A stretch of DNA of 64,000 bases from Neorhizobium tomejilense (GCA_002968845.1 PVBG01000004.1:369540-433539), one strand, 5' to 3'; positions 1-10,155 are shown, counted from the stretch's first letter. Notes: a model not told the origin generated them from the sequence alone. Numbers and translations are program-made.

Positions 1-285
1 CAGCCGGCTCGCAAGTGCCGACGCCACGCTCTCGCTCATCGTCCATGACGGGCCGAGGTCGCCGCGGACGGCATGGCTCACCCAGTCGCCGAATTGGACC
101 ATCAGGGGTCGGTCGAGCCCCAGCCGGCTGTTCAGCGCCGTCACCTGGTCGGCCGTCGCGTTCTCACCGAGGATGTTGCGGGCGACGTTGCCCGTGGCGC
201 CGAAAACCATCATGAAGGTTACGGTCGAGACCAGGCAAAGCAGCGCGATGCCGGAAGCGACCCGTTTCAGAAGATACCGTATCAT
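1..285 (-). CDS. ABC transporter permease, DppB/OppB type (3' part cut off by window edge)
   Basis: The reverse strand starts at an ATG at 285 and stays open to the window edge (95 residues). The N-terminus reads MIRYLLKRVASGIALLCLVS, a positively charged lead into a first membrane helix. It is followed by the NxRxxLGLDRP-like stretch (SRLGLDRPLMVQFGDWV) and GDLGPSWT that are typical of the N-terminal region of DppB-type permeases. It lies 12 bp downstream of the substrate-binding protein gene and is probably the first inner-membrane subunit of the same peptide/opine/nickel-family importer. The rest of the protein, including the EAA loop, and the expected DppC, DppD and DppF partners lie outside the window. 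The family is clear but the substrate is unknown. Confidence 0.85.
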   Translation of the reverse strand, partial: MIRYLLKRVASGIALLCLVSTVTFMMVFGATGNVARNILGENATADQVTALNSRLGLDRPLMVQFGDWVSHAVRGDLGPSWTMSESVASALASRL

Positions 286-297
286 CGGCGTCCGAGC

Positions 298-1806
298 TCA
301 CTTTGCGGGCGCATAATTGCGCGGCCAAGGCACGATGTTCTGCGCCTGCATCTGGACCTTCACCTGCGCGTTGGAAACGTAGATGCTGTCGATCCGGAAC
401 CAGGGCGCAAAGAAGGCATTCTCGACCATATATCGATTGGCGGCCTGCATCGCGGCATTCTGATCCTTGCCCGGAGGCGTGTACTGGGCGGTCTTCAGGA
501 GAGCCTCCAGCTTTTCGTCCTTTGCCTTGGAGGTATTCCAGGGGGAGTTTGCGAAGGCGAATTTGTTGAAGTCGGCCCAGGGCGACTGGCTGCCCAGACG
601 GAAGAGGAACATCGGGTATTTGCCCGACAGCAACTCGGCGATCGTGACGTTCGGCGGGACTTTCACCCAGCTGACGGTGACGCCGATATCCTTGAGCTGC
701 TGGGTGATGATCGGCGTGTAGGGAGCAAGCGTGCCGATATCCGGCATCGTGACGCTGAAACCGCTTGCATAACCTGCTTCGGCAAGCAGGGCACGGGCCG
801 CCTTCGGGTCATATTGATAGGTCCCGTCGAGCGATGGATCAAACGCCTCGCTCGGCGGGACGAAAGGCTGATCCGTAACCTCCCCATAACCCCTGGCGAC
901 GAACTTCAGGATCGCTTTTTCATCGAATGCCATATTGAGCGCGCGCCGGACCCGGACGTCGGACAGCGCCTTCACCATTTTGCCGTCGCGGTCGGAGAGA
1001 AACAGACCCAGCCAGTCCACGGGCAGTCTGGAAACCGTCAGCTTGCTCGCCTCGGCCTCGGTGACGACCTGCCCTTCGCCCGCGGCGGCATCCACCTGGC
1101 CGGATTTCAACGCATTCATCCGCGCGCTGAGATCGTTGATCGGCGTCATCGTCATGGTTTCGAACGGGAAGGCGCCGGCGTTCCAATAATCCGGATTGCG
1201 CTTGTAGACGTATTGCCGCCCGGTCACCGAGCGCGCCGTGTCGTAGATGTAAGGCCCGGAGCCGATCGGGAGCATTTTGGAATCAGCCTTGCCGAGCGTC
1301 GCGGGGCTCGCCATAGCGCCGCCGACGGTCGCCAGATTGAAGAGCATGCCCGGATCCGGTTCCTTGAGATGCAGCTTTACCTCGGCGGGGCCGACGATCT
1401 CGACATTCTTGATGGCGCCAGCCATCCAGGTGTTCTGCCCGACGCCATCGCGCAGATATTCGAGGTTTGCCTTCACCGCCTCCGCGTTAAAGGGTGTTCC
1501 GTCGGTGAACTTGACGCCTTCGCGCAGCTTGAGCGTCAGCTCCGTGCCCTCGCCGTTGAAGCGCCATTCGGTGGCCAGGTTCGGCATCGTCTTGCCGTCG
1601 GGGGCCGTATAGAGCAGCGTGTCGAAGACCGGCATCCAGTATTGGGCGCGATGGCCGATGGAAAGGCCGGCACGGTCGAAGGTGTCGTTATCCAGAATGC
1701 CGGCAAGCGCAAGCGTCTCGGGATTGTTCCCGACCTCTGCTTGGGCGACTGGCGGCACGGATAAAAAAGCCGCCGTCAAGGCGGACAAAATCAATCGGTT
1801 TCGCAT
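298..1806 (-). CDS. ABC transporter substrate-binding protein, family 5 (peptide/opine type)
   Basis: A periplasmic solute receptor of about 502 residues that feeds the permease downstream. The start at 1806 is chosen because it gives a clean signal peptide (MRNRLILSALTAAFLSV... ending near AQA-EV) and is preceded by a GGGGAGGAG ribosome site; a longer reading frame upstream has no such features. Family 5 hallmarks are visible: the WRFNGEGTELTLKLREGVKF stretch with DGTPFNAEAVK, a later DVRVRRALNMAFD and a Y-DP-ARALLAEAGY region. It is divergent from the LysR gene, and a sulfatase gene lies beyond that, so the ligand may be a sulfated organic molecule; that last point is inference. Confidence 0.9.
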   Translation of the reverse strand: MRNRLILSALTAAFLSVPPVAQAEVGNNPETLALAGILDNDTFDRAGLSIGHRAQYWMPVFDTLLYTAPDGKTMPNLATEWRFNGEGTELTLKLREGVKFTDGTPFNAEAVKANLEYLRDGVGQNTWMAGAIKNVEIVGPAEVKLHLKEPDPGMLFNLATVGGAMASPATLGKADSKMLPIGSGPYIYDTARSVTGRQYVYKRNPDYWNAGAFPFETMTMTPINDLSARMNALKSGQVDAAAGEGQVVTEAEASKLTVSRLPVDWLGLFLSDRDGKMVKALSDVRVRRALNMAFDEKAILKFVARGYGEVTDQPFVPPSEAFDPSLDGTYQYDPKAARALLAEAGYASGFSVTMPDIGTLAPYTPIITQQLKDIGVTVSWVKVPPNVTIAELLSGKYPMFLFRLGSQSPWADFNKFAFANSPWNTSKAKDEKLEALLKTAQYTPPGKDQNAAMQAANRYMVENAFFAPWFRIDSIYVSNAQVKVQMQAQNIVPWPRNYAPAK

Positions 1807-1923
1807 GCTCTCCTCCCCGAGAGCCTGACTTGCCCGCTCCCCGGCCAGACAGGCTGCATGTAGCGAATAAGATCCTGCCAGATACATATTCTTGGCGTTC
1901 CGAAGCCATACCAGTTGAGGCAA

Positions 1924-1938
1924 TGCACGAAAAATGCA
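1924..1938. promoter_or_regulatory. Candidate LysR-regulator site TGC-N9-GCA between the divergent genes
   Basis: TGCACGAAAAATGCA lies in the divergent promoter region between the binding-protein gene and the LysR gene, 39 bp before the LysR start. The same TGC-N9-GCA spacing recurs upstream of the sulfatase at 2958-2972. LysR proteins commonly bind short imperfect dyads with a T-Nx-A outline. The assignment rests on pattern only. Confidence 0.35.
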
Positions 1939-1976
1939 ATTAACGGCGTGACCGATAAACGAAGCTTATCACTGCC

Positions 1977-2927
1977 ATGCTGGATCAGATCACCCACCTC
2001 TTCCGTCTGCAGGCGATCGTGGAGGAAGGCAGCCTCCGCCGGGCCGCCGAGCGGCTGAACCTCACGCAACCCGCTTTGTCTCGATCTCTCGCCCAGTTGG
2101 AGGCCCATTTCGGGCGGCCGCTTCTGGAGCGGCACGCACGCGGTGTCCGTCCGACGCTGTTCGGCGAGAGGGTTTTATCAGAATCGCTGCGGATGATGCG
2201 CCACTGGGAAGTGGCCGAGCAGGAACTCATGTCCGACAGGGCAATAGGCAAGGCCTATCTGCGGATCGGCGCCGGACCGATGTGGCGTCCGGCAATCCTG
2301 CCGGAGCTGCTCGTCGACATGCAGCGGCGGTTCCCCAAGATCGTGTTCGAGCTCAGGAACAGCCGTTATGCGACCTCGATCACCGATCTCCTGGAGGGGC
2401 GCCTCGACATGCTGTTCACGGGAATGACGGTCGATGATCCGCAAGACTTCCGCCTTGTTGCGCTTCCGCTGACGAAAGTGATCAACAATGTCATGGCCCG
2501 CGAGGATCACCCGATCTTCGCCGCACGCGATGCGGCGGGCGCGGTTCCGCCGGAGCGCCTGCTCGATTATCCCTGGCTCGTGCATTCCGAGCTACCGATC
2601 TATCAGGCCACCACCCAGCACGGTCTTTTCGAGCGGCTGGGACGGGAGCCCGATATCCGGTTGAGCTGCGAGAGCCTGCATTCGACATTGTCCATCCTTC
2701 AGCGGAGCGATTGCCTCTGCCTGCTGCCCGATGCGGCCGTACTTGCGACGTCCTGCCCGCGCATCGTCCCGGTGCCGGTCAATCTCAGTTACAGGCACAC
2801 GCGGACGGGGGTGATCTATCGCGAAGAACTCGGCGACTGGGCTCCGGTGCGCCAGCTGATCGCACTCTGCAGGGAGCTCTTTCATCTCGATAATCCACCG
2901 GAGGCCGGGCAAGGCGATCGGCAGTGA
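1977..2927 (+). CDS. LysR-family transcriptional regulator
   Basis: A 316-residue regulator of usual LysR length. The winged helix-turn-helix is at residues ~8-62 (GSLRRAAERLNLTQPALSRS, then LEAHFGRPLLERH). The effector-binding domain follows, with the usual LRIGAGPMWRPAILP entry strand near residue 95. It is transcribed away from the binding-protein gene and towards the sulfatase gene, which starts about 130 bp downstream. That layout suggests control of both the importer and the sulfatase, probably with an imported sulfate ester or its product as inducer (inference). The ATG at 1977 has only a weak ribosome site, but no better start gives an intact helix-turn-helix. Confidence 0.92.
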   Translation: MLDQITHLFRLQAIVEEGSLRRAAERLNLTQPALSRSLAQLEAHFGRPLLERHARGVRPTLFGERVLSESLRMMRHWEVAEQELMSDRAIGKAYLRIGAGPMWRPAILPELLVDMQRRFPKIVFELRNSRYATSITDLLEGRLDMLFTGMTVDDPQDFRLVALPLTKVINNVMAREDHPIFAARDAAGAVPPERLLDYPWLVHSELPIYQATTQHGLFERLGREPDIRLSCESLHSTLSILQRSDCLCLLPDAAVLATSCPRIVPVPVNLSYRHTRTGVIYREELGDWAPVRQLIALCRELFHLDNPPEAGQGDRQ

Positions 2928-2957
2928 TCAGTTTTCAGCATCGCTTGCTTCTGAAAT

Positions 2958-2972
2958 TGCATTATTGGCGCA
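2958..2972. promoter_or_regulatory. Second TGC-N9-GCA dyad, upstream of the sulfatase gene
   Basis: TGCATTATTGGCGCA repeats the spacing of the site at 1924-1938 and sits about 100 bp before the sulfatase start. Sharing of the pattern between the two intergenic regions is the only evidence that they form one regulon. Confidence 0.3.
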
Positions 2973-3058
2973 TGGCCTGACGCTGTATCCTTGATCAAGG
3001 CGGCGGGTTCGATGGTTGCGACCATAGGTATTCCTGCCGCATGCGAGGGAGGAAAGAC

Positions 3059-4582
3059 TTGCGACCGAATATCCTTTTCATCATGTCGGATGACCATGCC
3101 GCGCGGGCAATCTCGGCCTATGGCGCTGGTCTCAACCACACCCCCAATATCGACCGCCTCGCAAAGGAGGGTGTGAGACATGACGCGACCTATGTGACCA
3201 ATTCGATCTGCACGCCGTCGAGGGCCGCGATCCTGACCGGCACGCACAACCACGTCAACGGCGTCACGACGCTCGTGACCCACATGAACAATCGTCTTCC
3301 CAACGTAGCCAAGCTTTTGAAAGCGGCAGGCTATCGCACCGGCATCTTCGGCAAATGGCATCTCGGCGAAGGTCCTCTCCACGAGCCGAAGGGGTTCGAT
3401 GACTGGGCCGTCGTTCCCGGGCAGGGCGATTATTGGGACCCAGCCTTCATAGATCGCGATGGCCGGCGGCGAATTCCGGGCTATGTCACCGATATCATCA
3501 CCGACAAATCGATCGATTTCATCGAACAGGGCGACGGCCGCCCATTCTTTCTGATGTGCCACCACAAGGCGCCTCACCGTAATTTCGTGCCCGACCACAA
3601 ACACAATCATCTCTGGGCGGAGGAGGATCTTCCGCTGCCGTCGACGTTCAACGACGATTATTCCGGCCGGGCAGCGGCGGCCGCCGCCGCACGCATGCGT
3701 GTCCGGTCCGACCTCAACTGGGAGGACCTCGGGCTGGTGCAACCGGAAGGGTCGGCCACTGTCGCGGGCGAGCTGATGCTGGATCAGATCCCGGTTCGCC
3801 GCGTGCCGGACCTTAAAAGTGGCGAAAGCATCACCGTGGTATGCGCCTCGACCGGCCGGAACTACACCTTCACCGATCCACAGGCTTTCGCGGAATTCAA
3901 ATACCAGCGCTACATGAAGCGCTACCTCCGGACGGTTCAATCGATCGACGATAATGTCGGCCGCCTGCTCGACTACCTCGATGAAAAAGGCCTGAGCGAG
4001 AACACGCTGGTGATCTACACCTCCGACCAGGGCTTCTTCCTGGGTGAACACGGCTGGTTCGACAAGCGTTTCATGTATGAGGAAAGTCTGCAGATGCCGT
4101 TTTTGGCGCGTTACCCGGCGGCGATCCCGGCCGGCACGACCAGTCGCGACCTCGCCTGCAACGTCGATTTTGCACCCACCTTCCTGGACTATGCCGGTGT
4201 GCGGACGCCTTCCTTCATGCAGGGGCGGTCGATGCGGCCGGTGCTGGAGGGACAGACCCCGGACGACTGGCGGCAACTGGTGTACCATCGCTATTGGATG
4301 CATAACGATGCCATCCACGGCGCCTGGGCGCATTACGGGGTGCGCGACGCCCGCTACAAGCTCATCTACTGGTATAATGACGATCTGGGACAGCCAGGCG
4401 CTCGACCGAACGGCGCACCGCCGGAATGGGAATTGTTCGACTGCGTCGAAGATCCGCACGAGTTGCGGAACGTCGCCGACAATCCGGCCTATGCGGGCGT
4501 TTTCCGCGAGATGCTCGACAAGCTCGACACCCATATGGCCGAGATCGGCGACATCGCCGAGCATCCCAGGGAACTGATTTAG
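3059..4582 (+). CDS. Sulfatase (type I, formylglycine-dependent), probably cytoplasmic
   Basis: Hydrolyses an organic sulfate ester. The protein begins (L)RPNILFIMSDDHAA, where the DD pair provides metal ligands. The sulfatase signature CTPSRAAILTG is at residues 51-61; its Cys must be converted to formylglycine by a maturation enzyme that is not in the window. Further signatures are GKWHLGE and, in the C-terminal half, YTSDQGFFLGEHGWFDKR. There is no signal peptide, unlike many arylsulfatases, so the substrate is probably imported by the neighbouring ABC system. The TTG at 3059 is preferred because GGGAGGA ends 5 nt before it; the upstream ATG at 3041 would place that ribosome site inside the gene. 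Choline-sulfatase-like or aryl/alkyl sulfatase remain open. Confidence 0.9.
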   Translation: MRPNILFIMSDDHAARAISAYGAGLNHTPNIDRLAKEGVRHDATYVTNSICTPSRAAILTGTHNHVNGVTTLVTHMNNRLPNVAKLLKAAGYRTGIFGKWHLGEGPLHEPKGFDDWAVVPGQGDYWDPAFIDRDGRRRIPGYVTDIITDKSIDFIEQGDGRPFFLMCHHKAPHRNFVPDHKHNHLWAEEDLPLPSTFNDDYSGRAAAAAAARMRVRSDLNWEDLGLVQPEGSATVAGELMLDQIPVRRVPDLKSGESITVVCASTGRNYTFTDPQAFAEFKYQRYMKRYLRTVQSIDDNVGRLLDYLDEKGLSENTLVIYTSDQGFFLGEHGWFDKRFMYEESLQMPFLARYPAAIPAGTTSRDLACNVDFAPTFLDYAGVRTPSFMQGRSMRPVLEGQTPDDWRQLVYHRYWMHNDAIHGAWAHYGVRDARYKLIYWYNDDLGQPGARPNGAPPEWELFDCVEDPHELRNVADNPAYAGVFREMLDKLDTHMAEIGDIAEHPRELI

Positions 4583-4591
4583 GCAACCGGT

Positions 4592-5401
4592 TTAGGGATT
4601 GTCCCTTCTGAAGATCCAGTCGTGGTCCGGGTGGTTCTTGAACCGCCATTTGCGGATCGGGCCGGCCATGACGTTGAGATAATACATCTCGTAGCCATAG
4701 GGCGCGCCGCAGGGGTGATGGCCCTTCGGCACCAGCACGAGATCGTGGTCCGAGACGGCCATGGTCTCGTCAAGCGAGCCGTCTTCGGTGAAGACCCGCT
4801 GAAAGCCGAACCCCTGTGCCGGGTTCAGCCGGTGGTAATAGGTCTCTTCCAGATAGGTCATGTCGGGGAATTTATCCTCGTCGTGCCGGTGCGGCGGATA
4901 GGAGGACCAGTTGCCGGCCGGCGTGAACACCTCGGTAACCAGAAGGCTGTCGGCGACATCCCGCTCTTCCATGGCGATCGGGAAGATGTAGCGGGTATTG
5001 GCGTCCTTGCCGCGGGTATTGAGGGAAAGCCCTTCCGGCCCGATCACCGCCGCTTCGCGCCCGGGCTTGGCCGGCGCGGTGCAGACAGCGAGCGTGCATT
5101 CGGTGGTCGCCTTGGCGCTCCAGTCCGAACCAGCGGGCACATAGACGCAGTGCGGCGGCTTGCGCTCGAAGACGTTCATCCGGTCGCCGAGTTCGCCGAA
5201 AGCCTTGCCGCCTCCGGAGATATCCGCCCTGCCCTCGACCAGCACGAGGATGACTTCCGTCTCGCCGGTCTTTTCGGCAGCACTTTCGCCCGGTTTGAGG
5301 CGGTAGAGGCCAAAGCCGACATAACCCCAGCCGGCATCCTTCGGCGTGACGTCATGCACCTTGCCGGATGCGCCCTTCGGCTTGCGCAGCAGGTTGGTCA
5401 T
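4592..5401 (-). CDS. iolB: 5-deoxy-glucuronate isomerase IolB
   Basis: Converts 5-deoxy-D-glucuronate to 2-deoxy-5-keto-D-gluconate in myo-inositol breakdown. The 269-residue protein has the double-cupin layout of IolB: an N-terminal half with [14 protein letters not shown] and a C-terminal half with the metal-binding cluster [16 protein letters not shown] and [18 protein letters not shown]. It is the last gene of the iolCDEB operon and overlaps iolE by 4 bp (ATGA). It converges on the sulfatase gene with only 9 bp between the stops. Confidence 0.96.
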   Translation of the reverse strand: MTNLLRKPKGASGKVHDVTPKDAGWGYVGFGLYRLKPGESAAEKTGETEVILVLVEGRADISGGGKAFGELGDRMNVFERKPPHCVYVPAGSDWSAKATTECTLAVCTAPAKPGREAAVIGPEGLSLNTRGKDANTRYIFPIAMEERDVADSLLVTEVFTPAGNWSSYPPHRHDEDKFPDMTYLEETYYHRLNPAQGFGFQRVFTEDGSLDETMAVSDHDLVLVPKGHHPCGAPYGYEMYYLNVMAGPIRKWRFKNHPDHDWIFRRDNP

Positions 5402-6309
5402 GGGTTGCCCCTCCCCTTGTCGAGGCCGGCGGCCTGCGCCATCGCCTTCAGCGAGGAAAGACCCATGCTCTGGTATTCGAAGGGATTGCGCACGTCCGGA
5501 TCCTGTTCGGCCTCGATCACCAGCCAGCCCTCATAGCCGTGCTCGGCGGCAATCTTCAGCACCGGTGGGAAACTGACCCCGCCTTCCTTGTCGCCCGGGA
5601 CGGTGAAGACGCCACGGCGAACGCCTTCGAGAAAAGAAAGCCCTTCGCTCCGCACCTGCGCGGCGATGTCGGGGCGGACGTTCTTGGCATGGATATGCCC
5701 GACGCGGGCCATGTGGTTTTTTGCAGCGCGCTCGGGATTGCCGCCACCGAACAGGCAATGGCCGGTATCGAGCAGAAGTTTCGCGTGCGGGCCAGTATTT
5801 GCCATCAGCCTGTCGATCTCGTCTTCGCTTTCGACAATCGTGCCCATGTGGTGGTGGTAGACAAGCGTGACGCCCTGCCCGGCCGCAAACTCCGCCAGCG
5901 CCTCGACGCCGGCGCCGAAGGATTTCCACGCGCTGTCGGGGAGTTTCGGGCGGTCGTTGACCGCCCTGCCGTCGTCGCCGTGGATGGCGTTCGAGGTCTC
6001 GCAGACGATGATGACTTTCGAACCCATCGCCTTGAGGAGGTCGAGCGCCGGCTGCATCGCTTGTTTCTCGTCCTCGACGGAATTGACGAGCAGGTTCAGC
6101 GAATGCCAGCCCGAAACATAGCGCAGCCTGCGCGGCTCCAGCACGGCCTTCAATGCCCCCGGTTCCTGCGGGAACTTGTGTCCCTTCTCGATGCCGTCGA
6201 AACCGATCTTCGCGGTCTCGTCCAGGCACTGGTCGAGGCTGATATGGGCGCCGAGCGAGCGGTCGTCATCGTTCGACCAGGCGATGGGGTTGGTACCGTA
6301 GAGGATCAT
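5398..6309 (-). CDS. iolE: Inosose dehydratase IolE
   Basis: Dehydrates 2-keto-myo-inositol (scyllo-inosose) to the 1,2-dione used by IolD. The protein is 303 residues with the sugar-isomerase/epimerase-like TIM-barrel pattern. It opens with the typical [15 protein letters not shown]; the [13 protein letters not shown] strand-loop follows, and later come [15 protein letters not shown] and the metal-site strand [11 protein letters not shown]. The start is 1 bp from the iolD stop and the end overlaps iolB, so translational coupling along the operon is likely. Confidence 0.96.
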   Translation of the reverse strand: MILYGTNPIAWSNDDDRSLGAHISLDQCLDETAKIGFDGIEKGHKFPQEPGALKAVLEPRRLRYVSGWHSLNLLVNSVEDEKQAMQPALDLLKAMGSKVIIVCETSNAIHGDDGRAVNDRPKLPDSAWKSFGAGVEALAEFAAGQGVTLVYHHHMGTIVESEDEIDRLMANTGPHAKLLLDTGHCLFGGGNPERAAKNHMARVGHIHAKNVRPDIAAQVRSEGLSFLEGVRRGVFTVPGDKEGGVSFPPVLKIAAEHGYEGWLVIEAEQDPDVRNPFEYQSMGLSSLKAMAQAAGLDKGRGNP

Positions 6310-6310
6310 G

Positions 6311-8134
6311 TCAGCGTCTTTCCTTGAGTGCCGCCTCGTAGGCGGCGCGAGCTTGCGTGACTTCAGCGCGGGTCGAGACCTCCGGCACCGCGACGTCCCA
6401 CCAGTATCCCCCGCCTTCGGGCGTCGGGTAAGGATCGGTGTCGATGAGGATCACGGTCGCGACCTCGGCTTCCCGAGCGCCGTTGAGCGCGGCTTCAAGG
6501 TCGGCGATCGAGGAGACCTTGCGGGCATCGGCGCCCATCGCGGCGGCGTGGGCTACGAAATCGATCTGCATCGGGTTCGCCTGGTTGGTGTGCGCATAGA
6601 GATTGTTGAACTGCTCGCCGCCGGTCGCCATCTGCAGCCGGTTGATGCAGCCATAGCCGCGGTTGTCGGTGATCACGACGGTGATCTTGACGCCCATGGC
6701 GACGGCTGTCGCAAGCTCCGAGTTCATCATCATGTAGGACCCGTCGCCAACCATGACGATCAGGTCACGATCCGGTTCCGCCATCTTGATGCCGAGCCCG
6801 CCGGCGATCTCGTAGCCCATGCAGGAGAAGCCATATTCCATGTGATAGGAGAGCGGCCTGCCCGCCTTCCAGAGCTGGTGCAACTCACCCGGCATGGTGC
6901 CGGCGGCGCACATGACGACCGTATTGTCGCGCGAGGCGCGCTGCACGGCGCCGATCACCTGCATGTCGGTCGGCAGAAGATTGCCGTCCTTGGGAGCGGC
7001 GGTGACTGCATCCGCCTTGGCGAACCAGTCCTCCTTGAGGCCGGCATCCACTCCCCGGAAACGGTGATCGCCGAGCGCCGCACTCATCAGTTCCAGCCCG
7101 ACCTTCGCGTCCGAGACGAGCGGGATCGCTTCGTGCTTGGCGCTGTCATAGGGCTGGACATTGAGCGACAGGATACGGCGCGCGGGATTCCTGAAGAGCG
7201 CCCAGGAGCCGGTGGTAAAATCCTGGAACCGGGTGCCGACCCCAATCACCAGATCGGCATTTTCGCAAACGGCATTGGCGCTCGAAGCGCCGGTCACGCC
7301 GACCGGGCCGAAATTGGATGCATGGTCCCAGGGCAATGCCGACTTGCCGGCCTGCGTCTCGACGACCGGGATATTGTGCCGGCTCGCAAACGCCGCCAGC
7401 GTCCCGGTCGCGCCGGAAAAATGCACGCCGCCGCCGGCAACGATGACCGGGTTCTTTGCGGCCCTGATCGCCTCGACCGCACGCCCAAGCTCGTTCTCAT
7501 CCGGCCGCGGCCGACGCCAATGCCAGGTCTTCGGCTCGAAGAAGCTCTCGGGATAATCATAGGCTTCCGCCTGGGTATCCTGGCAGAAGGCCAATGTCAC
7601 CGGTCCGCAATCGGCCGGATCGGTCAGGGTCCGCATGGCACGCGGCAGCGCGGTCAGAAGATGTTCCGGCCGGCTGATGCGATCGAAATAACGGCTGACC
7701 GGCCGGAAGCAGTCGTTGACGCTTGCAAGACCGTCGCCGAAATCCTCGATCTGCTGCAGGACCGGATCCGGGCCGCGATTGGCAAAGACGTCGCCCGGAA
7801 TGAAAAGCACCGGCAGGCGGTTCACATGCGCCAGTGCCGCCGCCGTCACCATGTTGAGTGCACCCGGACCGATCGAGGAGGTCACCGCCATCGCTCGGCT
7901 GCGACGCAGCTGTTTGGAATAGGCGATCGCCGCATGCGCCATCGACTGCTCGTTCTGGCCGCGATAGGTCGGCAGGTCCGACCGGATACCAGCCAGCGCC
8001 TCGCCCATGCCGGCGACGTTGCCGTGCCCGAAGATCGCCCAGACACCGGCGATGAAGGGCACGCCCTCCTCCGTCATCTGGTTTGCAAGATAGCGCACCA
8101 TCGCCTGCGCGGCGGTCAGTCTCACCGTTTTCAT
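6311..8134 (-). CDS. iolD: 3D-(3,5/4)-trihydroxycyclohexane-1,2-dione hydrolase IolD
   Basis: A thiamine-diphosphate enzyme that opens the inositol ring to give 5-deoxy-glucuronate. It has 607 residues, the usual length. The N-terminal pyrimidine-binding domain contains the catalytic-Glu region [18 protein letters not shown] central Rossmann-like domain follows, and the C-terminal domain has the [15 protein letters not shown] motif leading to TDNRGYGC, the diphosphate/Mg site. It overlaps iolC by 4 bp (ATGA), in the rhizobial order iolC-D-E-B. Confidence 0.96.
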   Translation of the reverse strand: MKTVRLTAAQAMVRYLANQMTEEGVPFIAGVWAIFGHGNVAGMGEALAGIRSDLPTYRGQNEQSMAHAAIAYSKQLRRSRAMAVTSSIGPGALNMVTAAALAHVNRLPVLFIPGDVFANRGPDPVLQQIEDFGDGLASVNDCFRPVSRYFDRISRPEHLLTALPRAMRTLTDPADCGPVTLAFCQDTQAEAYDYPESFFEPKTWHWRRPRPDENELGRAVEAIRAAKNPVIVAGGGVHFSGATGTLAAFASRHNIPVVETQAGKSALPWDHASNFGPVGVTGASSANAVCENADLVIGVGTRFQDFTTGSWALFRNPARRILSLNVQPYDSAKHEAIPLVSDAKVGLELMSAALGDHRFRGVDAGLKEDWFAKADAVTAAPKDGNLLPTDMQVIGAVQRASRDNTVVMCAAGTMPGELHQLWKAGRPLSYHMEYGFSCMGYEIAGGLGIKMAEPDRDLIVMVGDGSYMMMNSELATAVAMGVKITVVITDNRGYGCINRLQMATGGEQFNNLYAHTNQANPMQIDFVAHAAAMGADARKVSSIADLEAALNGAREAEVATVILIDTDPYPTPEGGGYWWDVAVPEVSTRAEVTQARAAYEAALKERR

Positions 8135-10059
8135 CGCCCGTTTCCTCCTCCGCTGCCGGCTCTTGCGCGTGCCGTGTCCCAGGCCGTGCAGAGTTCGCGG
8201 TATTTACGCACCATGTCGGCCACCGCCTCGTCGTCGCCGATCGCGCCGGCAAACCAGCGCCGCGCCGCATCGCCAAAAATCGTCCGGCCGACGGCAAATC
8301 CCTTCACAAGATCAAAGCGTGCCGCGGTGGCAAAGCTTTCCTCCAGCTCCGCCATCGGCGCATCGAGCCCGAGCACGACGATGCCGCGCACATAGGGGTC
8401 GTGCTTCTCGATGGCGGCGCAGGCATTCGCCCAGGCGGCCTCGCTCTTCATCGGCTCGAGCTTCCACCAATCGGGATAGACGCCGATCTCGTAGAAACGT
8501 TCGATGATATCGGCAACGGTTCGATCGTCGACCGACCCGACCTTGGAGGGGATCACCTCCAGCAGCATTTCCAGCCGGTTGCGGCGGGTGGCGGCAAACA
8601 GGCGCTGGATCACCTCTTCCTGTTTTTCCCGCATCTCGGCAGGATCATCGGGATGGTAGAAGCACAGAACCTTGGCGACATTCTCGACCGGCCATTCGGT
8701 GATGCCGCCGAAATCGGGACCAAGCTCAGGCTCCAGGGTCAGCGGGCGCGAGCCCGGCCATTCCACCGGCCGGCCGATCCACAACCCCGTGCCGGTTGCC
8801 TTGTAAAGCGTCTCGCGGCCGAGCCGCCCGTCGCAGAGAATACCGTAGCCATGCCTGCCGTCCGAGACGTCGAGCGCGGCCTTCAGGCAAAGCGCCTTGA
8901 AATCGTCGATCCGTTCCGAACTCTGGCCCGCCTCATCGGCAATCACTTCGAGCTGCATGCGGTGATCGAAGGCGAAGACCCGCAATTGCGGCCACTCGCC
9001 GGTCCGGTTGGTTGACCAGTGCACCTGCTCCAGCGCACCGTCCTTGCGCAGCGCCTTGTCCCGGATGCCGGTGCGGAAGAAATACTGCAGCTCTTCCCAG
9101 CTCGGATAGGCCGGCGTGCAGCCGTGCCGCGAGACGGCGAAGGCGCCGCAGGCGTTGGCGTATTTCAGCGCAGTCGGCCAGTCCTCGCCGGTGAGCCAGC
9201 CCTTCAGCAGGCCTGCCATGAAGCCGTCGCCGGCGCCGAGCACGTTGAAGACCTCGATCGGAAACCCCTGCCCAGTCTGGCCCTTGTCGAGACTGTCGGG
9301 AATATCGCCTTCGAAGACGACGGCGCCCATCGGGCCGCGCTTGCAGACCAGCGTCGCCTTGGAAACGGCGCGAACCGCTCTCAGCGCCTCGAGCGTGTCG
9401 GTCGAACCGCCGGCGATATGAAATTCCTCTTCCGTCCCGACCAGCAGGTCGAACAGATGCAGGCTCGACTGCAGCTTGGCGGTCACCTTTCCGGACTCGA
9501 TAAAGCGGCTTTCGCCGGCCTCATGGCCCGCCAGGCCCCACAGGTTCGGGCGATAGTCGATGTCGAGGGCCGTGCGGGCGCCATTCTCGCGGGCGAGCCG
9601 CAACGCCTTCAGGACGGCAGCTTCGGTGTTCGGGTGGGAAAGATGGGTACCCGTGGCGCAGACGCAGCCCGCCTCTGCAATGAAGGCCGGATCGATATCG
9701 TCTTCACAAAGCGCCATGTCGGCGCAGTTCTCGCGATAGAAGATCAGCGGAAACTGGTGCTGGTCGCGGATGCCGAGCAAAACGAGCGCCGTCAGGCGCT
9801 CCGGATCGGTCTTGACGCCGCGCACGTCGACTTTCTCGCGGATCAGCTGCTCGCGAATGAACCTGCCCATATGCTCGGCGCCGACGCGGGTGATCAGCGC
9901 CGATTTCAGCCCGAGCCTTGCCGCACCGGCGGCGATGTTCGTCGGCGAACCGCCGATATATTTGTTGAAGGAGGCCATATCCTCCAGACGTCCGCCGACC
10001 TGCACGCCGTAAAGATCAACGGACGAACGGCCGATCGTGATGAGATCCAGTGACGCCAA
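8131..10059 (-). CDS. iolC: 5-dehydro-2-deoxygluconokinase IolC fused to a DUF2090 domain
   Basis: Phosphorylates 2-deoxy-5-keto-gluconate. At 642 residues it is about twice the length of Bacillus IolC. Residues 1 to ~330 are a PfkB/ribokinase-type kinase: the YIGGSPTNIAAGAARLG entry, then NVLGAGDGFMAGLLKGWL near residue 270 with the catalytic GAGD. Residues ~345-640 are a DUF2090 domain, an aldolase-like TIM barrel (VFAFDHRMQLEVIADEAG, then GYGILCDGRLG), which could supply the IolJ-type cleavage step; that role is inferred. It is the first gene of the operon, with iolR upstream on the same strand and a 126-bp gap that should hold the promoter. Confidence 0.95.
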   Translation of the reverse strand: MASLDLITIGRSSVDLYGVQVGGRLEDMASFNKYIGGSPTNIAAGAARLGLKSALITRVGAEHMGRFIREQLIREKVDVRGVKTDPERLTALVLLGIRDQHQFPLIFYRENCADMALCEDDIDPAFIAEAGCVCATGTHLSHPNTEAAVLKALRLARENGARTALDIDYRPNLWGLAGHEAGESRFIESGKVTAKLQSSLHLFDLLVGTEEEFHIAGGSTDTLEALRAVRAVSKATLVCKRGPMGAVVFEGDIPDSLDKGQTGQGFPIEVFNVLGAGDGFMAGLLKGWLTGEDWPTALKYANACGAFAVSRHGCTPAYPSWEELQYFFRTGIRDKALRKDGALEQVHWSTNRTGEWPQLRVFAFDHRMQLEVIADEAGQSSERIDDFKALCLKAALDVSDGRHGYGILCDGRLGRETLYKATGTGLWIGRPVEWPGSRPLTLEPELGPDFGGITEWPVENVAKVLCFYHPDDPAEMREKQEEVIQRLFAATRRNRLEMLLEVIPSKVGSVDDRTVADIIERFYEIGVYPDWWKLEPMKSEAAWANACAAIEKHDPYVRGIVVLGLDAPMAELEESFATAARFDLVKGFAVGRTIFGDAARRWFAGAIGDDEAVADMVRKYRELCTAWDTARARAGSGGGNGR

Positions 10060-10155
10060 GATTTCCTCCCTCGCGGCTGGGCTTTATGCCCCATCGATAC
10101 CGCCCGGAACCGGCCGATCCTCCCCGGCCGTCTCCAATCAGAAATGGACTATAAA

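Noticed and set aside
2882..4564. A 560-aa minus-strand reading frame
   Set aside because: Fully antisense to the sulfatase, whose motifs are unmistakable.
6308..8395. A 695-aa plus-strand reading frame
   Set aside because: It lies antisense to iolD and iolC, has Arg/His/Asp-rich composition and no domain; a shadow caused by high GC.
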